Below are positions 1 to 8,129 of a DNA stretch of 64,000 nt, piece after piece (position 1 is the first letter of the stretch; every line of letters begins with the position of its first letter). The notes under the pieces were generated by a model. The model searched no databases, had not been told where the DNA came from, and was given only the letters and a program-made list of their open reading frames with translations. Source of the stretch: Yoonia sediminilitoris (GTDB lineage Bacteria; Pseudomonadota; Alphaproteobacteria; Rhodobacterales; Rhodobacteraceae). Location: NCBI RefSeq assembly GCF_003058085.1, contig NZ_QBUD01000004.1, positions 124,001-188,000 on the forward strand, read 5' to 3'. A program made the position numbers and the translations under genes.

Positions 1-333
1 AAGAAGCGTTCAAGACGTCGCACGGTTAGGGGCACGTAACTTGTAGCCGCATTTTCCAAGTTGGATGTGGCGCATCGTTACACGATATCGGATTTGCAGC
101 GATAGCATCAGATGTCGCACATTAGAAATAATCAGGGAGCTTCTTGGGGCCTGAATGCCGCGTAATCCTGATTGGTTCGGCCAATTCGGGAGCCTTGGCC
201 CCTCTTCTGGCCGACATCCGGTGTGCCCAATCATATCTGCGATATACTCCGTGATAGTCGACACCATCGCCCTGATAGTTGCCAAAATGCATATTTTCCG
301 GCCGCATACCGAATTGGTCCAGTTTCCAAGGCG
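1..333. other. Gene-poor flank with no recognisable product
   Basis: Both strands have only short open frames (the longest is 91 codons on the minus strand), none with a recognisable motif or a convincing ribosome site. The base composition looks less GC-rich than the neighbouring genes. It lies directly downstream of a decayed toxin-acyltransferase fragment on the minus strand, so it may be further degenerate DNA from the same lost locus, but nothing in it proves this. Confidence 0.4.
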
Positions 334-663
334 TTATGTGTTTCCGTCACTCATATGACTGGCACCCATCTTCTCCTGCGTCTCGGCATCCGCCAGTTGC
401 GCTGCAAACAGCTGCACCCGCAACTCGCCATCCCCAACGACCGGCTTGAAGTTCGCGATCACCGACACGGTTGTTTTCTGTTCAGGTGCGATCTCATCCA
501 GCAGCTAGTTGATCTCTCCCGACTGCCGATCCTCGGCCCTCAGCCGCACGGGAAAAACCCCGCCCTTGATCTGATCGCGGATTTTCGCGTCAACCTCTTC
601 CGACATGGACGCCCAGATCGCCTTGAGGGGTACATCTGCAGCCGTCGGATTGCTAGAAGCGCC
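334..663 (-). pseudogene. RTX toxin-activating lysine-acyltransferase (HlyC family) remnant
   Basis: Read on the minus strand from 663 to a TAA at 334-336, the frame gives about 108 codons that resemble the C-terminal half of HlyC/CyaC-type acyltransferases. These enzymes acylate lysines of RTX protoxins in the cytoplasm before type I export. Recognisable stretches are AIWASMSEEVDAKI, GVFPVRLRAED, LLDEIAP and EKMGAS. The N-terminal half with the catalytic His is missing, and the frame runs straight into the 3' end of the dat gene. An in-frame TAG at 505-507 stands where I expect the Trp of a WLLD-type motif (TGG to TAG), and a second Trp expected after RAED reads Arg. Truncation plus a nonsense codon make this a dead gene. 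The family call comes from remembered motifs, not a search. Confidence 0.65.
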
Positions 664-1526
664 TACACCGCTACCTTGCGGCTTTCGTCCAGATAAATCT
701 CGCGCAAGCGGGCCGCTATGGGGCCGGGTGTGCCTGTGCCGATGGTGACATCGTCGATCTCGACCACCGGCATGACAAAGGTGCTGGCAGAGGTGATAAA
801 TGCCTCATCCGCCTCTTGCGCCTCTGCAATGGTAAAGCTGCGTTCTTCCACTTTCATCTGCGCCTCTTTGGCAAAGCGCAGGACGGCGGCGCGGGTGATC
901 CCATGCAGGATTTCATTGCCCAAGTGGCGGGTGATGATCGTGTTATCCTTGATGATATAGGCGTTGTTTGACGTGCCTTCGGTCACGGCCCCATCCTCAA
1001 CCATCCACGCATCATCCTTGCCTGCCGCCTTTGCCATCATCTTGCCCATGGAGGGGAACAGCAGTTGCACCGTCTTGATATCGCGGCGCGCCCAGCGCTG
1101 ATCTTCGATCGAAATGATCTTGATACCTTTTTTGGCGGCAGGGCTATTGGCCAGCCCCGGTTTGTTCTGGGTGAACAGGACAACGGTAGGTTTGGTCGTC
1201 TCAGGGTCAGGAAAGACGAAATCCCGGTCATCGGGCGCACCACGGGTGATCTGTAGATAAATCATCCCCTCTTCAATGCCGTTCAGCCGCACCAGTTCGC
1301 GATGCACGTCCAGAAGGTCTGGCAGCACGTCGGGATGCGGCATGTCGAGCTCGCGCAGTGACCGCTCCAGTCGCTTTGCATGGCCATCAAAATCGATAAG
1401 CTTTCCATCCAGAACCGACGTGACCTCATAAACCCCGTCCGCCATCAGAAAGCCGCGGTCGAAAATGGATACTTTGGCTTCGGTCTCGGGCAGATACTCT
1501 CCGTTGACATAGACAGTACGGGTCAT
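663..1526 (-). CDS. dat: D-amino-acid transaminase, class IV PLP enzyme
   Basis: This 287-residue cytoplasmic protein is full length for fold-type IV aminotransferases, which move the amino group of D-amino acids (D-Ala, D-Glu) to 2-oxo acids. The N-terminus MTRTVYVNGEYLP, the FDRGFLMADGVYE block (22-34), a Lys at 151 in RRDIKTVQLL as the likely Schiff-base lysine, and EGTSNNAY (183-190) are family hallmarks. A branched-chain aminotransferase or aminodeoxychorismate lyase has the same fold, but the length and motifs favour the D-amino-acid enzyme. It is the last gene of a minus-strand run dgcN-dgcA-dat, 90 bp after dgcA. That context suggests it handles D-glutamate or supplies it. Confidence 0.85.
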   Translation of the reverse strand: MTRTVYVNGEYLPETEAKVSIFDRGFLMADGVYEVTSVLDGKLIDFDGHAKRLERSLRELDMPHPDVLPDLLDVHRELVRLNGIEEGMIYLQITRGAPDDRDFVFPDPETTKPTVVLFTQNKPGLANSPAAKKGIKIISIEDQRWARRDIKTVQLLFPSMGKMMAKAAGKDDAWMVEDGAVTEGTSNNAYIIKDNTIITRHLGNEILHGITRAAVLRFAKEAQMKVEERSFTIAEAQEADEAFITSASTFVMPVVEIDDVTIGTGTPGPIAARLREIYLDESRKVAV

Positions 1527-1616
1527 GAAAAGGCTCCTTTTGCGTTTGCAACGTGGTCCATTGTTTTTGGGCCGGGGTCAAGATGAACAAATGCTATGAG
1601 GACAAAGCCTGCTTCG

Positions 1617-2576
1617 CTATCCCCACAAAGCAGCATCAGGTGGATGCACTCCGGCATCATCATAGTGCAACGGGGTCTTGCGGTCCTCGGCCAGCAACAG
1701 GGGCGCATCCAGATCGGTAAAGGCGACCCCTTGGGCCAGAATGGTTGCAGGTGCCATCGCAAGTGATGAGCCAACCATGCAGCCCACCATCACGCCAAAC
1801 CCGTCCGCCAGCGCCTGTTCTTTCAGGGCCAGCGCTTCGGTCAGGCCACCAGTCTTGTCGAGCTTGATATTGACCATGTCATATTTGCCTTTCAACGCAG
1901 GCAGGCTGGCGCGGTCATGACAGCTTTCATCGGCACAGACCGGCAGCGGGCGCGCGATTTCGGCCAGCATGTCATCGGCGTCCGCAGGCAGGGGCTGTTC
2001 CACCATCTGCACGCCAAGGCGCAAAAGATGCGGGGCAAGGTCGGTATAAATCTCTGCTGTCCAACCTTCATTAGCGTCAACAATGATGCGGGCATCCGGG
2101 GCACCGCGGCGCACCGCCTCCAATCGGGCCATGTCATCTCCCGTGCCCAACTTGATCTTGAGAAGCGGGCGAAAGGCATTTTTTGCCGCCTGCGCCTCCA
2201 TCACCGCCGGGGTGTCCAAAGACAGTGTATATGCCGTTACGACGGGCTTCGGGGCAGGCAGATGCAGCAGGTCCCAGACCCGGCGCCCTGCCACCTTGGC
2301 AGCATAATCCCAAAGCGCACAGTCCAGCGCATTGCGGGCCGCCCCTGCGGGCAAGGCATCAGCCAGGTCCGCCCAGCGCCCTGAAAATCCATCGATTTGA
2401 TCCGTGACGCTCTCAAGCGTCTCACCATAACGGGCATAAGGCACGCATTCGCCGTAGCCCGACACACCGTCCTGACTGACATGGACAGTCAGCACCTGCG
2501 CTGCGGTCCGCGACCCGCGACTTATGGTAAAGACCTGCGCCAGTTGAAACACGTCACGGCTGACTTCTATCTGCAT
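1617..2576 (-). CDS. dgcA: N-acetyl-D-glutamate racemase, enolase superfamily
   Basis: This 319-residue protein belongs to the muconate-lactonising subgroup of the enolase superfamily and would classically be called an L-Ala-D/L-Glu (dipeptide) epimerase. Visible catalytic features are the KIK motif (Lys140, Lys142), metal ligands Asp167 (VDANEGW), Glu193 (EQPLP) and Asp216 (ADES), and a second catalytic Lys in NIKLDKTGG (238). The gene follows a DUF1611 gene by 46 bp. In marine Proteobacteria that pairing is the described D-glutamate pathway, in which DgcN acetylates D-Glu and DgcA racemises N-acetyl-D-Glu to the L form. The name rests on the pairing; by sequence alone dipeptide epimerase remains possible. 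Confidence 0.83.
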   Translation of the reverse strand: MQIEVSRDVFQLAQVFTISRGSRTAAQVLTVHVSQDGVSGYGECVPYARYGETLESVTDQIDGFSGRWADLADALPAGAARNALDCALWDYAAKVAGRRVWDLLHLPAPKPVVTAYTLSLDTPAVMEAQAAKNAFRPLLKIKLGTGDDMARLEAVRRGAPDARIIVDANEGWTAEIYTDLAPHLLRLGVQMVEQPLPADADDMLAEIARPLPVCADESCHDRASLPALKGKYDMVNIKLDKTGGLTEALALKEQALADGFGVMVGCMVGSSLAMAPATILAQGVAFTDLDAPLLLAEDRKTPLHYDDAGVHPPDAALWG

Positions 2577-2622
2577 GATTGCCCCTTCTTATGGCCAAAA
2601 ATATCCCCGCCGGAGGCGGAAA

Positions 2623-3624
2623 CTAGATCGCCTGCAAAGCATCGACCAGACGGCCAGCGCCATAACGGAAGGTATCAACCGTGGGCAATCCCATCCGGTC
2701 CTCAATCCGGGCCAGACAATCGGCGGCCTCGGCATCCGACAGTTTCTGTGTATTGACAGAGATGCCGACGACCTGACAGGCCGGATTGGCGATGCGGGCC
2801 ATGGGCAAGGCGGTATCGCGCAGATCTTCGAGACTGGGCAAGGCATAATCCGGCAGGCCACGCATGTGGGTACGGGTCGGCTCATGGGCCAGAACCAGGG
2901 CATCCGGCTGGCCACCATGGATCAACGCCATGGTGACACCGGAATAGGACACATGAAACAGACTGCCCTGCCCTTCGAGGTGATCCCAATGATCCGGGTC
3001 ATTGTCTGGGGTCAGATATTCGACCGCGCCTGCCATGAAATCAGCGATGACCGCATCCAGCGGCACGCCACCACCTGTAATCAAAATACCAGTCTGTCCT
3101 GTAGGACGAAAAGTGGATTTCATGCCGCGCCTTTGCATCTCGGCATCCATGGCCAGGCCCGTATACATCTTGCCGACCGAACAATCGGTGCCGATCGCAA
3201 GGCACCTTTTGCCAGTGCGCTTGACACCATTGGCAATCGGATAGGCGACAGACGGGATGCGCACATCAAACAGGGTGCGGCCATTCACGCGCGCGGCGGC
3301 GACCAGTTCATCTTCGTCACGCAGCAGATTATGCAGGCCCGATGCAATGTCGAAACCCATCTGCAGCGCCTTGACCAATACCTCTTTCCACGCCTTGGAA
3401 ATATAACCGCCGCGATTGGCAACACCGATAACAAGGGTCTTGGCACCTGCTGCCTGCGCGTCTTCCAACGACATATCACGGATGCCAAGGTCAGCACCGC
3501 AGCCCTCCATACGCAACTGGCCGACGGCATTTTCCGGTCGCCAGTCTTTGATGCCCTGCGCCACCTTGGCGGCCAGCTGATCAGGGGCATCCCCAAGAAA
3601 AAGCAAATAAGGGGTTTGGATCAT
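2623..3624 (-). CDS. dgcN: D-glutamate N-acetyltransferase DgcN (DUF1611)
   Basis: The protein has 333 residues, typical of DUF1611. It starts MIQTPYLLFLGDAPDQ and has an N-terminal Rossmann-like part with GVANRGGYIS (67-76). A P-loop-like motif GTDCSVGKM (145-153) opens the C-terminal NTPase-like domain. Members used to be annotated as NAD-dependent epimerase or ATP-binding proteins. DgcN has been described as transferring acetyl from acetyl-CoA to D-glutamate, the first step of D-Glu catabolism, with DgcA acting next. It is the first gene of the minus-strand operon, and the 150 bp upstream presumably hold its promoter. No dedicated regulator gene is visible beside it. Confidence 0.82.
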   Translation of the reverse strand: MIQTPYLLFLGDAPDQLAAKVAQGIKDWRPENAVGQLRMEGCGADLGIRDMSLEDAQAAGAKTLVIGVANRGGYISKAWKEVLVKALQMGFDIASGLHNLLRDEDELVAAARVNGRTLFDVRIPSVAYPIANGVKRTGKRCLAIGTDCSVGKMYTGLAMDAEMQRRGMKSTFRPTGQTGILITGGGVPLDAVIADFMAGAVEYLTPDNDPDHWDHLEGQGSLFHVSYSGVTMALIHGGQPDALVLAHEPTRTHMRGLPDYALPSLEDLRDTALPMARIANPACQVVGISVNTQKLSDAEAADCLARIEDRMGLPTVDTFRYGAGRLVDALQAI

Positions 3625-3802
3625 GACAGGGCTCCATTCAGAAATTGTGGCATTGGCGGGAAGATTGCGCGAAATAGCTGCAAAGTCATCGCGGATTACA
3701 CGCTGAACGGCGAGCTTTGCGACAGAAGTTTGCAGGAAATTCAGTAATAGTCGAATAAATCAGCGTTATATTACCGTAAGATGGATCTTGATCCATCCCC
3801 AA

Positions 3803-3830
3803 CAAAAAAGCCCGGGCGCTTACGCCCGGG
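3803..3830 (-). terminator. Rho-independent terminator of glnK-amtB
   Basis: An 8-bp GC stem (CCCGGGCG at 3811-3818 paired with CGCCCGGG at 3823-3830) has a 4-nt loop. Read on the minus strand it is followed by a run of T (A-run at 3804-3809 on the plus strand). It lies 28 bp past the amtB stop codon. Confidence 0.85.
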
Positions 3831-3858
3831 CCAAATCTCAGCGCATCAAGGCGGCGCC

Positions 3859-5202
3859 TTAGCTCTTGGTGAATTCCGGGTATGCTTCCATCCCAAGTTC
3901 GGCACCATCAAGACCCGTGATTTCAGCTTCTTCGCTGACGCGGATGCCCATGACACCCTTCAGGATAAGCCAGACCACAGCGGACGTGACCACAACGAAA
4001 ACACCGACGATGATGATCGACATCAACTGACCCATGAAGGTCGCGTCCGGGTTGGTCAGCAGAACAGCCATCGTCCCCCAGATACCTGCGAACAGGTGCA
4101 CCGGGATGGCGCCGACAACATCGTCAATCTTCAATTTGTCGAGGAATGGCACAGCAAAGACAACGATGACGCCGCCGACACCACCGATAATCGTCGCCAT
4201 ACCCAGACCCGGGGTCAAAGGTTCTGCCGTGATCGATACCAGACCGGCAAGGGCACCGTTCAGGACCATTGTCAGATCAGGCTTTTTGTACAGAACCTGT
4301 GTCAGGATCAGCGCGACAATCGCACCACCGGCAGCAGCGGCGTTAGTGTTGGCAAAGATGCGTGAAACATCAGCCACGTCACCGATTGAGCCCATGGCCA
4401 ATTGTGACCCGCCGTTGAATCCGAACCAGCCCAACCACAGAATGAATGTCCCCAATGTGGCCATTTGCAGGTTTGAACCCATGATCGGCACAACCTTGCC
4501 ATCTTTGTACTTGCCCAGACGCGGCCCAAGGATGATTGCGCCAACCAAGGCAGCCCAGCCACCGACGGAGTGCACGACAGTTGAACCGGCAAAATCGAGG
4601 AAACCGAACTGCGAATCAAGGAAACCGCCGCCCCACTTCCATGACGCCTGAATCGGATAGATGATCGAGGTCAGGATGATCGTGAAGATCAGGAAGGGCC
4701 ACAGTTTGATCCGCTCAGCCAACGCACCCGATACGATCGAGGCAGTCGCCGCACAGAACATCAACTGGAAGAAGAAGTCAGAGCCTGTCGTGGCATAGGA
4801 ATAGTCATCCGCACCCTCCGCTGTGATACCCACAGCCTCAAGGATACCAGGACCCCAGACACCCGACAGATAGCCGCCGGTTTCGTCAGACCCCATGGCC
4901 CATGTGCCCAGTGGGTACATCAGGTTGTAACCGATCAGATAGTAAAAGATCGTCGCCAAGGAAAACAGGCCAACGTTCTTTGTCATCTGCATGGTGACGT
5001 TTTTGGAACGTACCAGACCGCCTTCCAGCATGGCAAAACCGGCCGCCATGAAGAACACCAGAAAACCGCCAACCAGGAACAGCAGTGAATTGAGGATAAA
5101 GACTGTGTCAGTGGACGGGTTTACCCCGGCCTCCTGCGCCAGTGCGAACGTCGGTGACAGCAGTGCAGCCGTCCCGACAAGAAGTGATTTTGAAAGTTTC
5201 AT
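3859..5202 (-). CDS. amtB: Ammonium transporter Amt
   Basis: This 447-residue polytopic inner-membrane channel for ammonium/ammonia is of normal length. The start at 5202 (MKLSKSLLVGTAALLSPTFALAQ) gives a clean signal peptide and has a GGGA ribosome site; a longer frame upstream runs into glnK and lacks support. The conserved pore histidines are visible in HSVGGWAALVGA and IPVHLFAGIWGT, with about eleven hydrophobic helices between. It is the second gene after glnK (22 bp), the standard glnK-amtB nitrogen-limitation operon. GlnK should block the channel through its T-loop when nitrogen is plentiful. Confidence 0.95.
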   Translation of the reverse strand: MKLSKSLLVGTAALLSPTFALAQEAGVNPSTDTVFILNSLLFLVGGFLVFFMAAGFAMLEGGLVRSKNVTMQMTKNVGLFSLATIFYYLIGYNLMYPLGTWAMGSDETGGYLSGVWGPGILEAVGITAEGADDYSYATTGSDFFFQLMFCAATASIVSGALAERIKLWPFLIFTIILTSIIYPIQASWKWGGGFLDSQFGFLDFAGSTVVHSVGGWAALVGAIILGPRLGKYKDGKVVPIMGSNLQMATLGTFILWLGWFGFNGGSQLAMGSIGDVADVSRIFANTNAAAAGGAIVALILTQVLYKKPDLTMVLNGALAGLVSITAEPLTPGLGMATIIGGVGGVIVVFAVPFLDKLKIDDVVGAIPVHLFAGIWGTMAVLLTNPDATFMGQLMSIIIVGVFVVVTSAVVWLILKGVMGIRVSEEAEITGLDGAELGMEAYPEFTKS

Positions 5203-5224
5203 AGACTTGTCCCTTGTTACGCGA

Positions 5225-5563
5225 TTACAGCGCGTCGTCATTGGTTTCGCCGGTACGCACCCGCAATGCGGATTCAACGTCGAGCACAAAGATTTTGCCG
5301 TCGCCGATCTTCTCGGTTCTGGCGGTTTCGGCGATGGTTGAAACGACCTGATCGGCCATGCTGGCCTGCACGACGATTTCAAGCTTGACCTTTGGCACGA
5401 AGTTCACGGCGTATTCAGCCCCGCGATAAATTTCGGTGTGACCGGACTGGGACCCGAAGCCCTTGATCTCGGACACCATCATTCCGCGCACGCCCACGTT
5501 GGTCAGCGCTTCACGCACTTCCTCCAACTTGAACGGTTTGATTGTTGCAATGATGAGTTTCAC
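5225..5563 (-). CDS. glnK: Nitrogen regulatory PII protein GlnK
   Basis: This 112-residue protein is the usual PII length and forms a trimer that senses ATP/ADP and 2-oxoglutarate. MKLIIATIKPFKLEEVREAL opens the ferredoxin-like fold. The T-loop TEIYRGAEYAVNF carries the uridylylation site Tyr51, and TARTEKIGDGKIFV is the second PII signature. Linkage to amtB directly downstream makes GlnK a better name than GlnB. I see no good sigma-54 promoter upstream, as is common in Rhodobacterales, but two TTTGCACAA repeats lie about 125 bp upstream. Confidence 0.95.
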   Translation of the reverse strand: MKLIIATIKPFKLEEVREALTNVGVRGMMVSEIKGFGSQSGHTEIYRGAEYAVNFVPKVKLEIVVQASMADQVVSTIAETARTEKIGDGKIFVLDVESALRVRTGETNDDAL

Positions 5564-5656
5564 TGTCTTCCCCTAGCAAATGTGCAAGGCGAGCTACTGG
5601 CAGCCCGCTCAGTGAGGACACAAAGCGCGACTTGTAGGCGGTAACAAGGTAAAGCA

Positions 5657-5705
5657 CCGGTTAAACCGGCCTGGATTGCGTCACATTTGCACAATTTTTG
5701 CACAA
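5657..5705. promoter_or_regulatory. Divergent control region: palindrome plus tandem TTTGCACAA
   Basis: Between divergent glnK and the PBP gene are a near-perfect palindrome CCGGTTAAACCGG (5657-5669) and two exact direct repeats TTTGCACAA at 5686-5694 and 5697-5705. The repeats are 11 bp apart start to start, so they lie on the same DNA face. This looks like a regulator site. NtrC boxes contain GCAC/GTGC half sites, but the spacing here does not fit a standard NtrC box. Confidence 0.4.
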
Positions 5706-5832
5706 ATTACCGCCAATGCCTATTTTTTGGTCAGTCAAGAAAGGATGGCGGCATGGCGGGAACACTCTCTACATTTGCGGGCGGCCGCGTTATAGGTGAT
5801 CAAAACAGACAAAGCAGTCGGACGAGCGGTAC

Positions 5833-7983
5833 ATGAGTGGAAACGGCAAAAAGCGGGCACCGTTGGTGGCCGAAAAGCGCTATGCGGGAAAACCGGCAGC
5901 CAGGAAAAAGGCTGCCGCGCCCAAAAAGCGCAAACCGGCGACCCGGCGCAAGGCAACTCCAAAACGGCAAGGTCCCCGCGGGATCATCGGCTGGCTGATG
6001 TTTCCATTCCGCTGGGTTGCGCGCCTGATCTGGGCCTTCACATGGCGCATCGGCCTGATCACGGCGCTGATCATTGGCGGCTTTTCTTTGTACTTCGCCA
6101 GCCAGATGCCCCCGATGGAAGACTTCACAGACGGGCGCACCCGCGGATCGGTCACAATGACCGACTTCAAAGGCGACATATTTGCATGGCGCGGCGATCA
6201 GTTCGGCGGCCTGATCCGCGCGGGCACGGTGTCGCGCCATCTGCGCAATGCTGTCGTCGCCACCGAGGACAAGCGTTTCTACCGGCATTTTGGCATTTCT
6301 CCGCGCGGGATCGCCTCTGCGATCCGCATCAACATGAACGCAGGTCGCAGCCCCTTGTCAGGCAATGGCGGTTCGACCATTACCCAACAGACAGCCAAGC
6401 TGCTGTGCCTCGGTGTCCCGTTCGACGCCGACAAATGGGAAAGCGAAGCTGACTACGAAGCCGATTGCCGCAGGGGGTCGCTCTGGCGCAAGGCCCGCGA
6501 GGCGGTTTTTGCGATCGGCATGGAAATCGCCTACAGCAAGGAAGAAATCCTGTCGATCTACCTGAACCGCGCATACCTGGGCGCGGGCGCGCGCGGCTTT
6601 CAAGCTGCTGCCGAACGCTATTTCAGCAATGATGCCGCAACACTGACCCCGGCACAGTCGGCCATGCTGGCGGGCCTTTTGAAGGCCCCGTCGTCATACG
6701 CGCCAACAAGCAACCTGCAACGCGCGCAAGACCGTGCCGCGACTGTGATCCGCCTGATGGAAGAACAGGGCTATCTGACCGTTGCCGAAGCAAATGACGC
6801 ACGCGCGAACCCGGCCACCCTGTCCGCCACAGCTAAGGCGAACACAGCCACATTCTTTGCCGATTGGGTAATGCGCAGCGGGCCAGAGTTCTTTACCCGC
6901 GATACCACAGAAGATGTGATCATCCGCACAACGCTGGACCCTGAAATCCAGCAGAAGGCCGAAGAGGCGTTGGAGGCGGTCTTTGAGGAAAAAGTCAGCC
7001 CCTCGTCGGTGGCCGAGGCTGCCATTGTGGTCATGTCTGCGGACGGCGCCGTGCGCGCGATGGTCGGTGGGCGCACCGCCGCCAACCCCGGCGACTTCAA
7101 CCGGGCAACACAGGCCAAGCGGCAAACAGGTTCGGCCTTTAAGCCGTTTATTTATGCAACTGCGCTTGATTTGGGCATGTCCCCTTATGACATGGTCGAT
7201 GACCGCCAATTATGCTGGAAACGGCGCGGCGCTGCCGACTGGTGCCCGGAAAACTATGACCGCAAGTTTGTGGGTCCCGTGACCCTGATTGACGCGCTTG
7301 CCAACAGCCGCAACATCCCCGCGATTGTCCTGTCAGAGGACGTCGGGCGCGAACTGGTCAGCAATGTCGCACAGGGGTTTGGCTTTAGCGGCGATCTGGC
7401 CGCTGGCCCTGCGCTGGCATTGGGTGTGTCGGAAAGTTCCCTGCTGGAAATGACCGGAGCCTATGCGGGTATCCTCAATGGCGGCTCTGCTGTTGTTCCT
7501 TACGGTTTGGTTGATCTGCGCATTCAGGGCGACAACGATTCCATGATGGATTCGCGCAATGCCGGTATCGGCGAACGGGTCATTCGGCAGGATGCGGCCC
7601 GGACCCTGACATGGATGATGACAAAAGTCGTCGAAGAAGGTTCTGGCGGGCGGGCACGGATTGACGGCTGGCAGATCGCCGGCAAAACCGGCACGACCCA
7701 AGGCGCTCGCGATGCATGGTTCATCGGCTTTACCGGCGACTATGTCACAGGCGTCTGGATGGGGAATGACGACAACACACCACTCAAAGGGGTCACAGGG
7801 GGCACATTGCCCGCCGAAATCTGGCACGAAACCATGGTCCGCGTGCTGGCCGACAAAACACCAACCCCGCTCCCCATGCTGGCCCCTGCGCCACCCGCAT
7901 CGACAGGTATTCTGACCGGTGAAGGCGGCAAACAGCTTGATGCCGACGTGCAGAACGTGCTGAACAGTTTGTTCGGGAACTAA
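5833..7983 (+). CDS. Class A penicillin-binding protein (PBP1A family)
   Basis: This bifunctional peptidoglycan glycosyltransferase/transpeptidase has 716 residues. A Lys/Arg/Ala-rich cytoplasmic tail (1-55) precedes one membrane anchor (about 75-95). The glycosyltransferase domain shows VVATEDKRFYRHFGI with catalytic Glu145 and GGSTITQQTAK. The transpeptidase domain has the acyl-Ser434 in GSAFKPF, the SRN triad (492-494) and KTGTTQ (618-623). A Cys-containing insert lies between the glycosyltransferase motifs (LCLGVPFDADKWE...DCRRGS). The C-terminus has a proline/alanine linker and a short tail. It stands alone, divergent from glnK, and its stop codon abuts a palindromic repeat element. Confidence 0.92.
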   Translation: MSGNGKKRAPLVAEKRYAGKPAARKKAAAPKKRKPATRRKATPKRQGPRGIIGWLMFPFRWVARLIWAFTWRIGLITALIIGGFSLYFASQMPPMEDFTDGRTRGSVTMTDFKGDIFAWRGDQFGGLIRAGTVSRHLRNAVVATEDKRFYRHFGISPRGIASAIRINMNAGRSPLSGNGGSTITQQTAKLLCLGVPFDADKWESEADYEADCRRGSLWRKAREAVFAIGMEIAYSKEEILSIYLNRAYLGAGARGFQAAAERYFSNDAATLTPAQSAMLAGLLKAPSSYAPTSNLQRAQDRAATVIRLMEEQGYLTVAEANDARANPATLSATAKANTATFFADWVMRSGPEFFTRDTTEDVIIRTTLDPEIQQKAEEALEAVFEEKVSPSSVAEAAIVVMSADGAVRAMVGGRTAANPGDFNRATQAKRQTGSAFKPFIYATALDLGMSPYDMVDDRQLCWKRRGAADWCPENYDRKFVGPVTLIDALANSRNIPAIVLSEDVGRELVSNVAQGFGFSGDLAAGPALALGVSESSLLEMTGAYAGILNGGSAVVPYGLVDLRIQGDNDSMMDSRNAGIGERVIRQDAARTLTWMMTKVVEEGSGGRARIDGWQIAGKTGTTQGARDAWFIGFTGDYVTGVWMGNDDNTPLKGVTGGTLPAEIWHETMVRVLADKTPTPLPMLAPAPPASTGILTGEGGKQLDADVQNVLNSLFGN

Positions 7984-8107
7984 AGCGTTTCGGCTTTAAC
8001 CTGAGGTATCAGATAAAGGCAAAACGCCCACGACATACGAAACTTGCAATGCGTTTCCGCAGGGTCAGGGCCCTAAGAGCTTTGATTCAGGTTCTTCGTG
8101 AAACGCT
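7984..8107 (+). repeat. Palindromic intergenic repeat element, copy 1
   Basis: This 124-bp element is bounded by the inverted repeat AGCGTTTC (7984-7991) and GAAACGCT (8100-8107). Its left part contains a second inverted pair, CTTTAACCTG...CAGATAAAG-GC-AAAACGC. The same sequence recurs inverted at 54412-54521, with the first 75 bases about 80% identical by eye. It starts one base after the PBP stop codon. It resembles a small non-autonomous (MITE-like) or REP-like palindromic element; it encodes nothing. Confidence 0.7.
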
Positions 8108-8129
8108 GTAAGTAGCACGAGAGTAGGCG

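Noticed and set aside
172-696. A 174-codon plus-strand frame at the left end
   Set aside because: It is antisense to the acyltransferase remnant and has no recognisable domain or ribosome site.
2575-3747. A 390-codon plus-strand frame opposite dgcN
   Set aside because: It is antisense to dgcN, is rich in His, Gln and Arg as reversed GC-rich genes are, and dgcN has clear family motifs.
5203-5382. A 60-residue N-terminal extension of amtB
   Set aside because: It overlaps glnK, and the start at 5202 has a ribosome site and a signal peptide.
5564-5710. A sigma-54 promoter for glnK
   Set aside because: No GG-N10-GC pair with a reasonable TGGCAC/TTGCA match was found on the minus strand.
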